A stretch of DNA of 64,000 nt, taken from contig JAJKFH010004053.1 in NCBI GenBank assembly GCA_023333565.1, forward strand, positions 310,001-374,000, written 5' to 3'. Positions 12,246 through 26,477 of this stretch are shown one piece after another. The DNA comes from Puffinus mauretanicus. Taxonomy: Eukaryota > Chordata > Aves > Procellariiformes > Procellariidae. Position 1 is the first letter of the stretch; every line of letters starts with the position of its first letter. The notes beneath the pieces were generated by a model. That model did not search any database and had not been told where the DNA came from. It worked only from the letters and a program-made list of their open reading frames with translations. A program made the position numbers and the translations under genes.

Positions 12246-15183
12246 TATGGTATGGAATACCCCGTTGGCCAGTTGGGTCAGCTGTCCTGGCTATGCCCCC
12301 TCCCTCCTTGTGCACCTCGCAGAGCATGGGAAGCTGAAAAGTCCTTGACTAGTGAAAACACTACTTAGCAACAACTAAAACATCAGTGTGTTATCAACAT
12401 TATTCTCATACTAAATCCAAAACACAGCACTACAGCAGCTACTAGGAAGAAAATTAACTCTATCCCAGCTGAAACCAGGACAAGAAGAATCAGATTTCTG
12501 GCAAAAAACTTTGGTTTTAATCTTCTGAGATATAATGGACAAAACAAAGAACACTATCTATTGAAGACAAGCATTTGCCCAAAGAAACAAACCAACCAAC
12601 AACTTTCAGATGCTCTGTTAGAGCAAAAGCACAGCAGACTTGTAATCCTAACCTATATCTTTGTTTTACTTGTCAAATGGCATCTACATAATGTAGAAGC
12701 ATTCAGAAGTTAAACATAACCAAAAAAAAAGCATTTTCAACTAGTTTCTGGATGCACCTTTGGAAATTGCAAACTTTTTTATCAGCTGTTGGCTCATAAG
12801 AACAATTATTTGCAATAGCAGATGGTTCAGCATTTTTTCCCATAAAGAATTCCTGAAATAACGTGAGTGATAAAATTAAGATCACAGTCCATTGAGCATG
12901 CTTACAGCTTTCTTCAAAGCATCATCTCCACTAAACTGCTGTGATTCAGGTGAGGTGTATGTTGGGGGAAGCTACCCAATAAAACAATGAAACAAAGCAC
13001 CCACACTGCCTCCTCTCTGTTGCTTCACCATCTTTTTGTTATTTTCCACACTTTGGCCCACTCATCTGAATTTGCTCCAACAGTGATATTTGATTTTATC
13101 ACTAAAAACAAAAGTTGAAATTCTTCTAGATAAGTTTGAACAAGAGGCATAAATAAAACTAAAGGAGTTGCTCAACAAGCTGTTCTGTTTTTTCTAAATG
13201 CACCAGTAGAATAAAGAAACCGCCCAAATACCCTAAGGCAGTGGTTGCACCTTTCCAATTACATTTACAAAATGTTATGACACACAAGACAGCTCTGAGA
13301 AAGATTCAATAACCTGGAACACAAGACATATTACTGATACTACCGTAAAGCTGAAACAATCCTGACCAATACATACCAGGGCTGTTAAAAAAGAAATAAA
13401 ACTCACCAGCACTCCTTTTTATTTACTTACAGTTGAAGAAATTTAATTTGGACATAAAAACAAGGACCCCACCATATACTCATAGAAACCAGTAAATTGT
13501 AAGATCAGCTATTTTCAGGTTATTAAGTAATATATAACACTTACTGCTGAATCATTTAGAAATACAAAACAAAACTATTGGCTAGACAGTCCACATAAAA
13601 CAAAGGCCTTCAAAAATATATCAGAAAACAGAAAGATCTTGAAAATTCAAAGGCAAAATGGAATTTTCTTTGTATAATCTTCTGTTTTCTTCCTATATAC
13701 AGATTAATTAATACAAGTTCTGTTAATCTAGCTAATGCATCATTGGATTAACTTGGATGCAAGTAATTGTATCTGCTTAACTTCACAAATTTTCAAGGTA
13801 TATTCGGTGCATCACAGTTATTTATTTCCATAATGCTTCATTCTTTTCATATTATTTCATGTTTTTTTTACTTCAGCTTGTGCTGAAACAAGTAATTAGA
13901 ATAATAATGCGAAATACTAATACAAAAAATCTAGTTGCTATTAGACGACTGAGACATACGATATTTGAAGACTTGAAACCAAGCATCACTAATTATCACA
14001 GAAGTTTTTCCTCCTGCTAACAAGGAAAAAATAAATCAGATATGAGAGAGCTATCTGAAACAAGAGCAATGTGAAGAACATATGAAGGACACAAAATTAG
14101 AAGGCACAAGGCTCGGAGTTCCAGTCTCTGCTAATTTGCCTTCCGTTATATATTTTGTGTCATTGTTACGACTCATAAAGGAAAGGCTTGATAGGTTTGG
14201 GGTGCAGGGGTCAGGAAGCCTGCAGCTTTATATAGACAATCCAGGTGAAGACAAGTATGTTCAGATCCCAAAGACAGGTGGTAAATAATGGTGGTAAATA
14301 ATGGAGGCAACTTTTTTTGTTGTTATATCTTCGTTTCATATGATTAAAAATTGGAACAGGACACTGAAGAAAACGCAATAAAATGTGAAGAGAAAACAAG
14401 ATTAAAATGAAAACTAATGTGATGTTCTCTTCTTTTGTTTTTCTGGTGATGAAGAACAGTTATTACTTTAAATGAGGGGTAAGGAAAAGACTAACATCTT
14501 TCAAGACTTGGATTTATTTATCCTCTAGATGAAATTAAGTCACAGGCTTTCTGCTGTTCAGATGCTGAATCACATACCGCCAGGAATTTGTTGTTTTATA
14601 CACACGCATGTTCATCTTTCATTACCCTAGCTTCTCTGTCACAAGTGTTAGGACAACTTGAATTCCCTACTTGGATAACCACCAATTACTCACTGAATTT
14701 GTTATATCATACAAGAGTAAAAAGGAATTAACAGGACAAAATGAATATGACCTTCTTTGGACAGTTCTGATCTCTTTCAAGGTTTTCACGAAACAACTTT
14801 AATAAATACAAAATATATATAGGAGAAGGAATAGGTGTGAAGATGGCTATGTCAGATTCAGGTTTTGTTTTGTTTTGTCCTTTTTATAAAGCTTACATAA
14901 ATCAGATTTGATGTTAAGATCATTAAAGGGAGTTGATGGGGAATGAAAAAAAATTGATGAAGCCTTACATGTTTATTCACCATAAACTGACTTGCAAAAT
15001 ACTAGTCTGCTATGACAACTTTCCATTCCTCATTATTATTATTTTTCTTTAAACTATTTTGGCTCCTGCTCAGAAATGTTAATTGAAATTAGGAGCTTTC
15101 TCCACTTCCTGCGTATTTCACTTGATGATCTAAGAGCAGCTCATTAGCAATTCTTCCATGCAGTGCAGGGTGATAGTGTCTTC

Positions 15184-15207
15184 TTTTTTTTTTTTTAAAA
15201 AAAAAAA
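15184..15207. repeat. T13-A11 self-complementary run
   Basis: Thirteen T are followed directly by eleven A, a perfect inverted repeat with no spacer. Such tracts can form a hairpin and are prone to replication slippage, so the exact length may vary or be mis-sequenced. Confidence 0.75.
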
Positions 15208-15304
15208 GGGAGAGAGGGACCAGATGTGAAAAGATGTCAAAATAATGATTTGCCAAATCTAAACATTTGGCTGGAACACATGTGTCACTTTTCACAAGAA
15301 TGGA

Positions 15305-15325
15305 TTTTTTTTTTTTTTTTTTTTT
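15305..15325. repeat. Poly-T run (21 T)
   Basis: The longest homopolymer in this part of the window, about 100 bp after the T13-A11 tract. It is not attached to a recognisable retrocopy. Confidence 0.75.
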
Positions 15326-15743
15326 AAGTGGGAAAAGGAAAGAAAAAAAGGAGGAAAAAGAAAGCCTAGAGAAGTAATACTTAAATAACATCCCCAGCAA
15401 GGGCAACTCTTGGAATACGGAGACCCCATTTAAGATCCACTTGCTGCAAAATTTAACAGGAGGTACTTTTTAACTTTGGTGTCCATACCCCAGTGAATGT
15501 TGATTATCAGGCTCCTTATGGTCCAATGACTAAACATAGTAAAATGGAAAAAAAAATGCAGTTATGCCTTGACTGGAAGATTCGCTATTCTGTGATGGAT
15601 GCACATGCCCGTCAGCTCATCTCCAAACATTCAGTCCTGCTGCAGAACAGAATGCATTTAAATTCAGACATGTCCTATGGACAGGGAAACTACCCCTCCC
15701 AACTCTTCCTACATACCACTTTTACTACAAAGAATTTTATATC

Positions 15744-16179
15744 AAAGATGATCAAAGGACTGGGAAACCTGCCATATGAAGAAAGGCTGAGAGAACTGGG
15801 TTTCTTCAGCCTTGAGAAAAGAAGGCTTAGGGGAGACCTTATCAACGTGTTCCAGTATTTAAAGGGTGGCTACAAAGAAGATGGAGACTCCCTTTTTACA
15901 AGGAGTCACATGGAAAAGACAAAGGGTAATGGCTACAAGTTACTCCTGGGGAGATTCTGATTGGATACAAGAGGAAAATTTTTCACAATGAGAACAATCA
16001 ACCATTGGAGTAATCTCCCCAGGGAAGTGGTGGATTCTCCAACTGGACGCTGTTAAGATTCAGCTGGACAGAGTGCTGGGCCATCTTGTCTCGACCGTGC
16101 TTTTCCCAAGAAAGGCTGGACGAGATGATCCTTGAGGTCCTTTCCAACCTGGTGTTCTACAATTCTATGATTCTATGAT
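15744..16179 (+). mobile_element. CR1 LINE, 5'-truncated 3' end (plus strand)
   Basis: The reading frame to 15960 contains the PYEERLRELG, SLEKRRLRGD and FQYLKGGYK pattern typical of the C-terminal end of CR1 ORF2. It is followed by the CR1 3' region (ATGATCCTTGAGGTCCTTTC, about 16,122-16,142) and two ATTCTATG octamers at 16162-16177. A stop at 15958-15960 cuts the frame early. The open frame extends upstream to 15493, but the part before about 15744 does not resemble CR1. CR1 copies usually lack target-site duplications and none was seen. This is a dead fragment of about 436 bp, no younger than the mutations it carries. Confidence 0.88.
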
Positions 16180-19100
16180 ATCTTTTCTTTTATAGAGTGA
16201 CATTAAAAATGCCACACATCATGCAATAAACTACAAAAAAGCATCACCTTTAAAGTGTACTCAGACCCCACTTAAACATACATCCCACTTCTTAACATTT
16301 TAATTTGCAACAAATATTTGTAATTAAAATTACTGTAAAATAAGCAGAATGACATTACTCAACAAAAGTCAAAGAATGATTCACCACACAATACTGTTTT
16401 CCATAGCAACTGCTGAAAAAAAAAATTATTACACATGCACACTCATACATACATGTATGCTCATAAAAGGAAAGCTAATCCTCTATTGTTTCCTAATGAT
16501 GCAGCCAAAAATCTAGGCCATAGAAAATGAAATTCAAGAAGAACTGCTTAGAGTGGATAGCTAGTTTTCCTTTTTCTTGGGGGGGATGGTGTGGTGTTTG
16601 TGTTTTTTCTTTTAAAGAAAATGAAGAAGCATTATTCAGATCCAGCAAACAGTTGATACAGGAAAGGAAAAAAAAATCCCCAAACTCAGCCATTGGTTGC
16701 TTCCATTCCCATAATGCATTTTGGATTTTGGGTGAAAGTTCAGATAAAATTCTGTTGAAGAATATTGGAAAATACTGGAAAATTTTCAGCATCTTAATTA
16801 AGTTTTACTTTGAAATGTTACATAAACTAGGATTTCCTCAGCCTCGACAACAATACTATGATGGGTGGGGAGCATAAGAGTTTTCTGTAAACTCAGAAGT
16901 GCCATAGAGAAGGTAAAAAGAGAGCAAGTGTACAAGAACTATGACACCAAATGAAGCTGGGAGAGGGCAAGTATGAAAGAAACAAAATTCAGTCGTCAAG
17001 CTCTTTGTCACTGGATCCTGTAGATGAATCAAGGCATAAACAGGCTGCAAAACTGATTTGACCAGTTCTCAGACAAAAATTCTGAGTCAAATTAAATCAA
17101 AATATACTGCCTCTGGCTCTGTAAGCCCCTAAACTGCCTGTCACTGGAAAATGACTTTCTGGAAAAAGTATCCCTACCTGCCCACCCTGTTCTTATTGTT
17201 CCCCAAATACCTATTATTGAGTGATGGCAAACAGAGCTAGGTGGACCTTTGGTTTGAACAAGCAGAGTAATTTTAACGCTGTTACATATAACTGCCTGCA
17301 TACTTGCCTTTAGATAACCATAATCATTCCCAAAGAAGCAAATGCCCGACATACCATCCAGGGAAAAATGCGAGCACAGCTCTGGCCTGAGCAGAAGCCA
17401 TCACCGCGCCGCAAGGTACGAGCCTGGGTGCCACATGTAGCAGCAGGGAGGCAGAGGGGACCTCAGCCTGCCTCTCCCTCCTCCTCCCAGCACGAATCTG
17501 GACCAGGAAGCACGCAGAGCACGCATGAAGAACAGTCATGCTCCTACAGTGTGCCAGCGATGGTCGTCCTTCAGTTGATCACATGCCAATATATTTTCAA
17601 GGTCCATCGCGAAACCCGTTCACAAGAGGTATTTGCTTTAGAACAGCAAAAGTCAGCGTTGCTTTTAGCAACACGAAGTCAGCTCGATAGAAATAACCAA
17701 ACACAAATAAACTTGTGACAAAGCATACAAGTAACACTACTAGAACATGAGATGCACATCGCTGTGTGTACATACTATTGGCCAGCACACTGAACCAAAA
17801 CCTGCCGCAAACCCTGGAAGGATCCAAACAGCCTGAAATGAGCTATGGAGGAAGGTCTGCATATGGAGAGCTTTGCAGCGCTCCCCGAACGGTCGGCTGC
17901 AGATGTTTTCTTCTCTCAGAAAACAGGACAATGAACAAAAAAAATCCAACAAAACCATACTAAGATGACAAAACCTGATCAAAATACTATACAATGAGGT
18001 GCTTGAAATATGGTATTTTTAAACAAGCACATTTTATTTGAGTTAGCATTCCTTTAAACCACTTACTGCATGCTAGCAGAAATTTAGATGATTAATATAG
18101 CTTGATATTAATACTCAAAGCACTAAATATGCTCTACAACAATTTGGTTTAAAGAAACGTACAAGTTCCAGAAGGTGAGGTTGCAAACTGTGGAACACAT
18201 TCTAAAATAAAATAAACAGCAGAGGGAGGAAGCAAATGCCTTCTAACAAAATCACCCTATTTTTAAACCAGTCCCATTTTTGGGTCTTTTACATACATAT
18301 TTCATTTTTCTCATTTGGTAGAGAAAATACAACAGTCTCTTATCAATTGTTCACATTTCTAGGCTCAATTTCCCTATGGCATACAGCTCATTAGGAAATG
18401 TAGTAATATTAAATTATCTTTTTCTTCAAGTACGTCCTGTCATTAAGTAGAGAATTATTACTGCCTTATAAATACATACTGCTTTATCACCAGAAAACCT
18501 AGAATTGGAGGGAAAAAAGGCTTAACCATAAAGGAATACTATTTCTCTCTTTTCAACCATCAGTTTGCAGTGGAGGCCTTACTGCTGACACTTAAACGTT
18601 TATCCTCATTGCTTACAAATACGCGCTCTCAGCTTTTTAAATAAACAGCATGACTGTTCTGTATCACCGTGATGGACGACTTCATCAGGAAAAGAGAGAA
18701 ATACAAGAAATTGGTAATATTGAAAGCCAGTAACTTTTTTTTATTCCCTTAAGAATTTGACACCAAGCACTATTTGAATTTAAATATTACAGCTGTTCCT
18801 GGAAACTTGCTGCAGGCTGGTATTAGTTATGACCGCAGGGTGCTGTAACACAGTAAGGTTTCATGAAAAAAACTCTGCTGCTTGCACAATTCATTCTATT
18901 GGGACAGTGAAATTCTTCGGTGTCCATTAGAGGAAGTTTCAGGTGAAGCTTGGCAGCCAGGGCGACAGGGGACACCGATATGTCACTGGAGACAGAGGGC
19001 CCTGGACATTGCAGGGAGCAGATACTCATGCAGATTTCTTACTGGTACACAGAAGTAATTGTACTATTGCACTATTGTTGCAATATGTCCTTAGTACCTC

Positions 19101-22100
19101 TATGGCTACTCCTCCTGCTCTCAGACCTTTGCCTAGAAGCTGTGAGCATGCCCCATGCCTCAAAACCTTGCAGTGAAACCCTGGAGGTGGCTCTCGTGCT
19201 ACAGTGCCCCACATATCAAATGTGCCTACCTAGGTAGTCCAGCAGGATTCGGCGTTGGTGCTTCTCTTTGGCAGGAGTGGTGACCTGTGGTGAATGCAAT
19301 GACCCAAGACCATTTTCTTAAAGCAAGGGTGTTTAACTCTAGGAATAAATCATGCCAATGAGAAATACTGAAGCAGAAAGAGGTCTACATGGATGTCTAT
19401 TTACAGGATGCCAGCAGTGCAATTGGAGACATGACTGTAATAGACACAGATTTGTTCAGGCCAGTCCTGATTGGGGTCATCCTGACACCCATGGTAGTGA
19501 CGTGGGAGAAATGGATTTCAGTGCTGAGCAGATTCTATCAATACCAGTTAAAAAAAAGCAAGGAAAAAAAAAAACAACGACCAAAAAACCAAACTCCATG
19601 CCCTCTTGCTATAAATGACCCAAAGGAGAAGACCACTGCAAAAAGATCATTTTTTCCCTTACTCAATATAAACCACAGCATTACCAGTACTATCAAACTA
19701 TTTCATTCCTAGTAGTGACTCAGGGATTTGAAATGAGAAAACAAGCACAATCTGGTTTTAATTTATTAACAAGGAAACAAACTCTCCCCTCATTCTGTTC
19801 TCGAAGAAAAGAAGCTGTGATACTTTGTTTGACTGTGCTTCAGCTTTGGAGTCAAAATAGCTAACTGCCACAGGTATTGGAAAAATCAGTTAATTTATTG
19901 CAAAACTTATGCAAAACAACACATAAAGGGAAGCCAAATACTGTTAATTGTTCTCTGAAGCACCTTCCTATGGGCAGCAGAAGGGAAATAGAAATAGCCT
20001 ACTAGGAAGAATACATAAATATTTTATTAATGGACACAGGTAAGGAGAAGCATCTTAATTTTCTTTCCCCTATCCCGGTTCCTCATCAAGATCACATTAA
20101 TCACACAGTAACCTCCAATAATTACACACAAGATTGTATTCAAATTCATAATTTTCAAACACATTTACCACCAACATTTTTATTATCCCCCCCAAGTTAT
20201 TTATACTCCCTGAAGCACAACATTTCACAGATTGTTACAAATTTTAAATATTTCAGGATATTAAAACAACTCCCTATTCCCCTCATATCCCCATCAAAAT
20301 CTGTTTTGAGTAGAAGAACAGCATAATTTACAACATGAACTTCACCATCTATTCAACTCTGATACCAGCAGCAATGTGCTTTCAGATAGCTTGTCTGGGG
20401 AATCACACGTCAAATGCAGCTTTTTGGCTTTTTATATGCAATACAACGCAGTCCGGCAAGGCCACGGAAGCAACAGAACAAGACGAGACTGTGCACTGTC
20501 TCTGAGTAAAATTTAAAATTTTGAATGAGAACCCAAACTAGCCTCAATAGCGAAGCAGCAATACAGCCCTGCAGCCTGCCCTGCTCCAGCCTCTTTGTCT
20601 CTGGGCCGTTGAGGCACCGCATGGGAAACAACCTCCCGTGGTTCAGTCACAGCTTTACACGGTCCGTGTCAGCAGTGCAGGACAACAGCACGGTCAGCAG
20701 GACAAAAATGAAAAGGGAAGGGCAGAAACACAGGAGCCGGAGCTCCTGGCCACCCCTGTCAGGCAGGACTTTGCCCCCCTTGGCCAGTGAAGAAGCCTGA
20801 GCAGAGTGAGGGGAGGCTCGCCCCAGTGAAGGCTGCTTTGTGCCGAGGTCTGTGAGCAGATTTAGCCCTGAACAGTTCGATCAGGGAAATCAGCAAAAGC
20901 CTGCAGGAGCCAGAGACATCTGTTCACCCTGTGTCTTTTCACTGATCCCTCCAAGAGAAGGTACTGCCGATGCATTTTCTTCTGCCGCTCTCCACATGCA
21001 CGCTAAACACCTGTTAGCCCTCTCCTCTCACCAGCGATTTATTACAGAGCTTTGCTGGCCCTCTAAGGCCCATACCCGTCATTCCTCTGCCTTAAATAAA
21101 GAAACGGATCGTCACACACTATCCTATGTATTTTAGAAGTTGTTTGAGCCAGCAGGCAATGGTATTTTGCAGAGCACGGGTACGAGCAAACCGGCTACTG
21201 TGGGGACACAGGAGCTACCACAGGTCATTCTCCCTTCATCGAACTCCGTATGCTGCAGTGCCAGCCGTGCCAAATCACTGAACTTGTGTGCTTGTCCTCA
21301 GCAAACATCACCTTCTGGAAGAAAGCTGAACACAAGCAGCAGTTTAGCGTCCGTAATCCACACATGCTACAGCCCAGCGTAAAGTAGCTGAGGAATTTTG
21401 CTCTAGCTAAATGTCCTCCCAGCTAAGAAAAAGACTATTTGGTAAGTATCTTTGCCTTTCAGATAGCAAATTTAAAATGGGAATTTCAGAGGACAGATAA
21501 TGAGATGCTATTACAGAATAAGACGTCTGATCCTTGTTTCTAATTATCTAGCAGTACTTTAAAAAATAGGCAATGATTGCAGAATAAAAAAACAGGTACT
21601 CAATATTCTTCAAATCACCTGTATGTGTCTGGTAAAATTAACACATTATTAACTCTTGAGTGGAGTAGAAAGAGGGAAAAAAGGTTAAAAGATACTTTGA
21701 GAGATTTCCAGGGGAGAAGCAAGAGAGTGAAACAAAAGCATCCCTGTACTGACTAGAAAACCTGAATTTGGTTAGTATCGTACTGTGACAATAAGCATGG
21801 TTTAAATGCTGCGATACAGCCGTGGCTGCTTCGGTCCGTTCCACCTACTGTACTTACAAAGTACAGTACTTCTGGGAGAAGTACAGCACTGCTAAAGAAG
21901 GTGAACTGGGGATGACCCTGGAGACCACCGTGCTCAAATTCGTACATACCTTTTTTACATATGTTCTCATAGCTCATTTTCAGGTGCAGTCGGAGGAGAC
22001 AGCGTCCTAATACTAGGGACAAATATTTAAATGATAGGGAGATCATTCCAAGTTATAGCAAGAACTTTTCAGAGCAGGCATGGGAAAAATCGTGGTGCTA

Positions 22101-23115
22101 CTAGCACTGCTGGTAGGTTTGTTATTTAAAGATTGAGTAATTGTGGTGAACTGTCATATTAGCCCCATGCTCCCTCCCTCGGAGGGGCAGGCTTGTGTCA
22201 TTCTGAGTTCATTGGGAAGCTACTGGTCGTGGGTTAGGAAACGTCTGCCAAAGTACTTCTGAGCAATGAACTAATTTAATGCAGACATCCATTTCATTCC
22301 TTCACCGTTCTCTCATCATTAACTTTCTGTAATGTTTGTATAAATCCCCTTAAGAATTGTTCCTATATTGGAAAGTAACTATGAGTCTCAAAATTATGCT
22401 GATTTGATTTGCCTTATTCAGCTGTTCTGTAGTGAAAATAAGTTAGTCACTGTAAGAAAGACTTAGTGGTCAGCAAATATTATAATTCTTTTTTTTTTTA
22501 ACCAGTGTTTTAAACTCTACTATTTTTATTTCTAACATACTTGGTTCTTCTTTCAAAGTGATTATGCTTAGGGAATTTTGTCTCTAGGTTTTGGCATGAA
22601 TAAACTTTAAAAAAATCTGTGATTTCATACAGGGGGGAGAAGGAAGTAGTAAGGCTGTCTCTCCTTAATGCAACAAAAGCAGCCAGGGCAAGGGGCAGGA
22701 CAAGGAAGAGCAGGCCAGCAAGCCTTGGTATACTGCATTTTCAGAATGGATAAATGTGCGCAAATAATATATTTGTGAAAAATTAATTCAAAAGAGAGCC
22801 AAGCACTGAGGGGGGAAACAAAAGCATCTTATAAAGGTACTGGCAGCTTTATAAATGATGAGCAATCCTTTTAATGTTTTTGTGGTATGATTTAAAGAGT
22901 TCTTATTACTTTACTAGAAATCCGGGGAACAATGTTCCTGTCTCCAACAACATAATTATTAAACTGAGATATATACCCAGTTTCAAAGGCATCAGTGAGC
23001 AGCCTCCTCCTGTCCCTCAAAAATGTGGGTAAAAACCAAGAGGCCATAAGGCCTTTTAATCTACAAGCTGTTGTAAACAGAGAAGCAGACCGGAGCTTCA
23101 GTGAAGCAGCCGGAT

Positions 23116-23143
23116 CTGAGGGTAGGCTTCTGAGGGTAGGCTT
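23116..23143. repeat. 14-bp tandem duplication
   Basis: CTGAGGGTAGGCTT occurs twice with no spacer and no mismatch. A perfect short duplication of this kind suggests a recent slippage event. Confidence 0.85.
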
Positions 23144-26100
23144 AATTGGGGTGATAGGCCGGAGTTCTGCAAAAGCATCTGAATTTACTTTAACTTCACC
23201 CAAATGAACAGTCCCACTGAAATGTGAACTTTATGAGAAAGCCTCAAATACAAGTACCTTCATACTTATTAGCAGGAGATACGGTATGGCGGAAAGGTGT
23301 TTAAAACACATTTACATAAATAAAATTCAAGAATAGCAGCCCTGCTTCTAGCAGCATTCATTACAGGCTGCTGAAAATGAGTCTGTTACCACAGTAACCA
23401 AGCTAATATTGGCTTTCCAGCTTGCAGGCATTAAATCCCTTAAATGCAGGTGCAAAGGATGAATTCACAGTTTTGGAGCAGGTGAATTTTCTCTGCCAAA
23501 AATGTCAGAAGTGGAAGAAAGAAGATGCTGTAAATTTTTATGGCAAAGATGTAGTAAATCAGTTACCCAAGAAAAGAGGTGGAGGGGCTTGTGATAGTAC
23601 TGAAATTTGGACTGGATGGAGCACAAGCTTCAAGTACACGATCCCATTGGTTTTACTCAGAAATAATGGGCATTATTTGGAGAGTTATTCTGGTGATGCT
23701 TAAGGTGAACTAGAATTCATTTCACTCCCTTTCAAGTGTAGGAATCATAGACAAAATATAGATTATTTTTGGTCAAATGAGCAGGTGATGTCCTGAATAA
23801 AAATAAGCAGTAGACCTGTTGAGACCGAGCATCCTTCCCATGGTTGTTTTCCGAAGGAAAAAAACTCAGGCTTATAAATACCTATTATACTCTCGAGGGA
23901 ACAATACTGTGCTAGCCTCTGCCACCAAACAGGTGGTACAAATAGGTTAAATCTAAATGCAGGTCACAGACATGTAATTTTTTGTAACTTAACGATTAGT
24001 ACTGAATTCCAGGAGAACATTCACTGCTAATTCTTCCTAGAATTATTTTCAAGGCACTCATTTTAACAGCTTTTTTTTTTTCATTTAGACATATATTGCT
24101 CTTTTGTCTTGTGCGTTAATTGCAGCCTAAAAAAACAATCCTTACAAACTAGAAGTTTTACAAATCATACAAAGAATCTACATATTCCAGACAATTTCTG
24201 GATTTAATGTTCAATATTTCAAAATGGAATTGCATTCTAGAATTAAATTGTTATTACATCATACTTTTAAAATAGATAAATATATGCATATTCATACAGC
24301 ATCCGAGTCTACTAACTGTATAGCTTCTAGCATCATCTCACGAGAAATCTTTGCAAGTCTAAGAACATGAACGCTTGGGGAACAGAAGCCGAAAGATGCT
24401 TGTCTCGCCCTCAGGGGCTGTGGATGACACGAGGATGCCCTAACCTCTCAAACGGGCTGTGCTTAAGGTGAGGTTCATGAGTCACTTCTTCCTCTCACCC
24501 TCTGACTGACTCAAGCATTTTAAAAAAGTGCGACAGAGGTAGGCAGCCAGCTGGGAGAAGCCACCTTCAGAGCAGCTGGGGCAGGCTGGGGCGGCTTAGG
24601 AGAGTTCCTGCCTCTTTCCATGCACAAACTCACTCAAGGAGCTCCAGGTTGTAAGGCCCACGCTTCGGGGCAGCCAAGATGACATTTCCCAACTCATCTG
24701 CTATTTATTCAAAATTATTTCACATAAGTTTGCTAAACATTAGAAATAAATAATAAAAGAATGTAGGAGGAGGTAAATAACTGTGCTTGCATTGCCATGG
24801 GCATAATCAGAGATTTTACTTTGTGATTCACCCGAATTATTTTAATAAATCTTTCCTCTCTGAAGTTTGACTGTCAGAGATGACATTTCAGATTCAAGAA
24901 ATCTCTGAAGCACATTAGACAGAGCAGTTGAAACTTTTTTTTTTTAAATGAGCAAAGAATAAACACAACAGGTTCTTATAACACAAATGTTGGTGCAATG
25001 TTCTCGCTTAGTTTTAATAAGAGTTGGTACCTTTGCCAATATCTTCCTAGTGTTCCTCTTGAGGACCATGATCTTTTAAGCATCTATGCTGGTCCACAGG
25101 GAGTTTCTGAATTAACTCTTAAAACTTTTCAATATAAAGGCTATTTAGAATACCAAACATGTAAATAACAGATGTATTACTGAAGCATGACACTATTCTG
25201 AAATCTTTTTTTTCCTTTCTCATATGATAGTAACACCTTGAAGACGAAGCAGCATGACAGAGTAAAGTCACTGTCTTACGAATCAACACAGATCAGACAG
25301 ACCTTTATAAATACTGCCAGCTGGTGTACTATAAACAAGAATCTATAATAATGGTTTGTTATGCAGTACCTAAACCTGTATCGCATGGCTGTTTAATAAA
25401 AATATTCTAAGATGCTTGATGCATGGGAAAAAGCAATGCAATATGCTAGCATTCAGCAGGAAATGCTGAGAAAAATTGTTTTTCTACACTAATCTATGTT
25501 TTACTGATTTTCAGAAAAATTTACAGAGCAACATCCTGCAAAATGAACGTCTCAACCTGCTAATAAGTCATATAATCTATGTTTCCATTTTATTACCTCA
25601 CTTTCAATCTTATACCAGGAAAGGAAACTTGTAAAGTTCTTGTGAATAGTTCATCGTCCCGCTACCCAAGCAGTGGTTCAGTGTGTGGGAGAACACCAAG
25701 ATTCAAGCACTCGATGTCACTTACTGGCCCCTGTGTTTGCTTCTAAATAACTGATAGACATTCTCTGTACTGCTTTTCCTCCGTTCACAGACAAACCGTT
25801 TGTGCCAACACACCAAGGATGTTAAGAGAGTCCATTTGACAAAGCACATCCAAATGTCAATTCTTGCAGTTTGCAATGAAAGGTAAGTCAATATAACAGG
25901 TATTTTGACCAAAAGAAGAAAGTCTTGAATAAATCTTCACTTAAGAGATCTGTTTTACTTCATAGCTAATGGGAAATGTTGACTAGAATGCAAATAATTT
26001 TAAACTGAAATTAAGAACTGATTTCCATAAAATCTCTAATAGCTATTATCAGTTAGATAATATCAATGTTATCTAACATAATATTGAAATGTTGTGCCTT

Positions 26101-26445
26101 TAAGTAAAAGCATTCACATTTTTTTTCCTTTAATTTTTAATTACAAATTGATATCAAATACAATCCAGCAGCTTCAGGCTTTCAAAAATGTTGATTAAAC
26201 ACAGAAAGACTCAAAGTTTTGAAACTTCAGTTTCTCTGCCCCAAGGGCCTCAATATTAAACTCTGTTATTAAAGGAAAATTAGCTGAAGTTACAATAATG
26301 AGGTTAAGAAATGTAGAAAATACCCATAGTATTTTTAAGAATGCCTATTATATTGGGAGTCTTAATAAGGGCACCAAACCGATGCAGCATGGGACTGTTT
26401 AAAATCCAAACAACAAACACAGGTGATATTGAATCAAGCGCCTTA

Positions 26446-26477
26446 CAGAAATTCAGAAAGTCAGAAATTCAGAAAGT
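26446..26477. repeat. 16-bp tandem duplication
   Basis: CAGAAATTCAGAAAGT occurs twice, perfectly, and is followed by a third partial start (CAGAA). Probably local slippage. Confidence 0.85.

Larger units (their letters stand above)
11914..12482 (-). mobile_element. Solo LTR of an endogenous retrovirus (copy 1, minus strand)
   Basis: Read on the minus strand the element begins TGTCCTGGTTTCAGC and ends GGTTTAACCACGACA, so it has the TG...CA termini of an LTR. It is 569 bp long. It carries in order a CRE-type TGACGTCA, a TATA box (CATATAAAG) and an ATTAAA polyadenylation signal, giving a U3-R-U5 order. The flanks are ACAAG (11909-11913) and AGAAG (12483-12487), a plausible 5-bp target duplication with one mismatch. 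No gag, pol or env sequence, primer-binding site or second LTR adjoins it, so it is a solo LTR left by recombination. The type is common in bird genomes; I believe ERVL-related, but the class is inferred. Confidence 0.88.
12483..15743. other. AT-rich sequence without recognised genes
   Basis: No gene or clear mobile element was seen between the first LTR and the first CR1 fragment. The longest open frames are under 110 codons, and one near 15.1-15.4 kb is mostly a translation of poly-T/poly-A tracts. Confidence 0.55.

Noticed and set aside
15089..15406. 105-codon minus-strand frame with Lys runs
   Set aside because: The Lys and Phe runs come from the T/A homopolymers. Nothing else supports coding.
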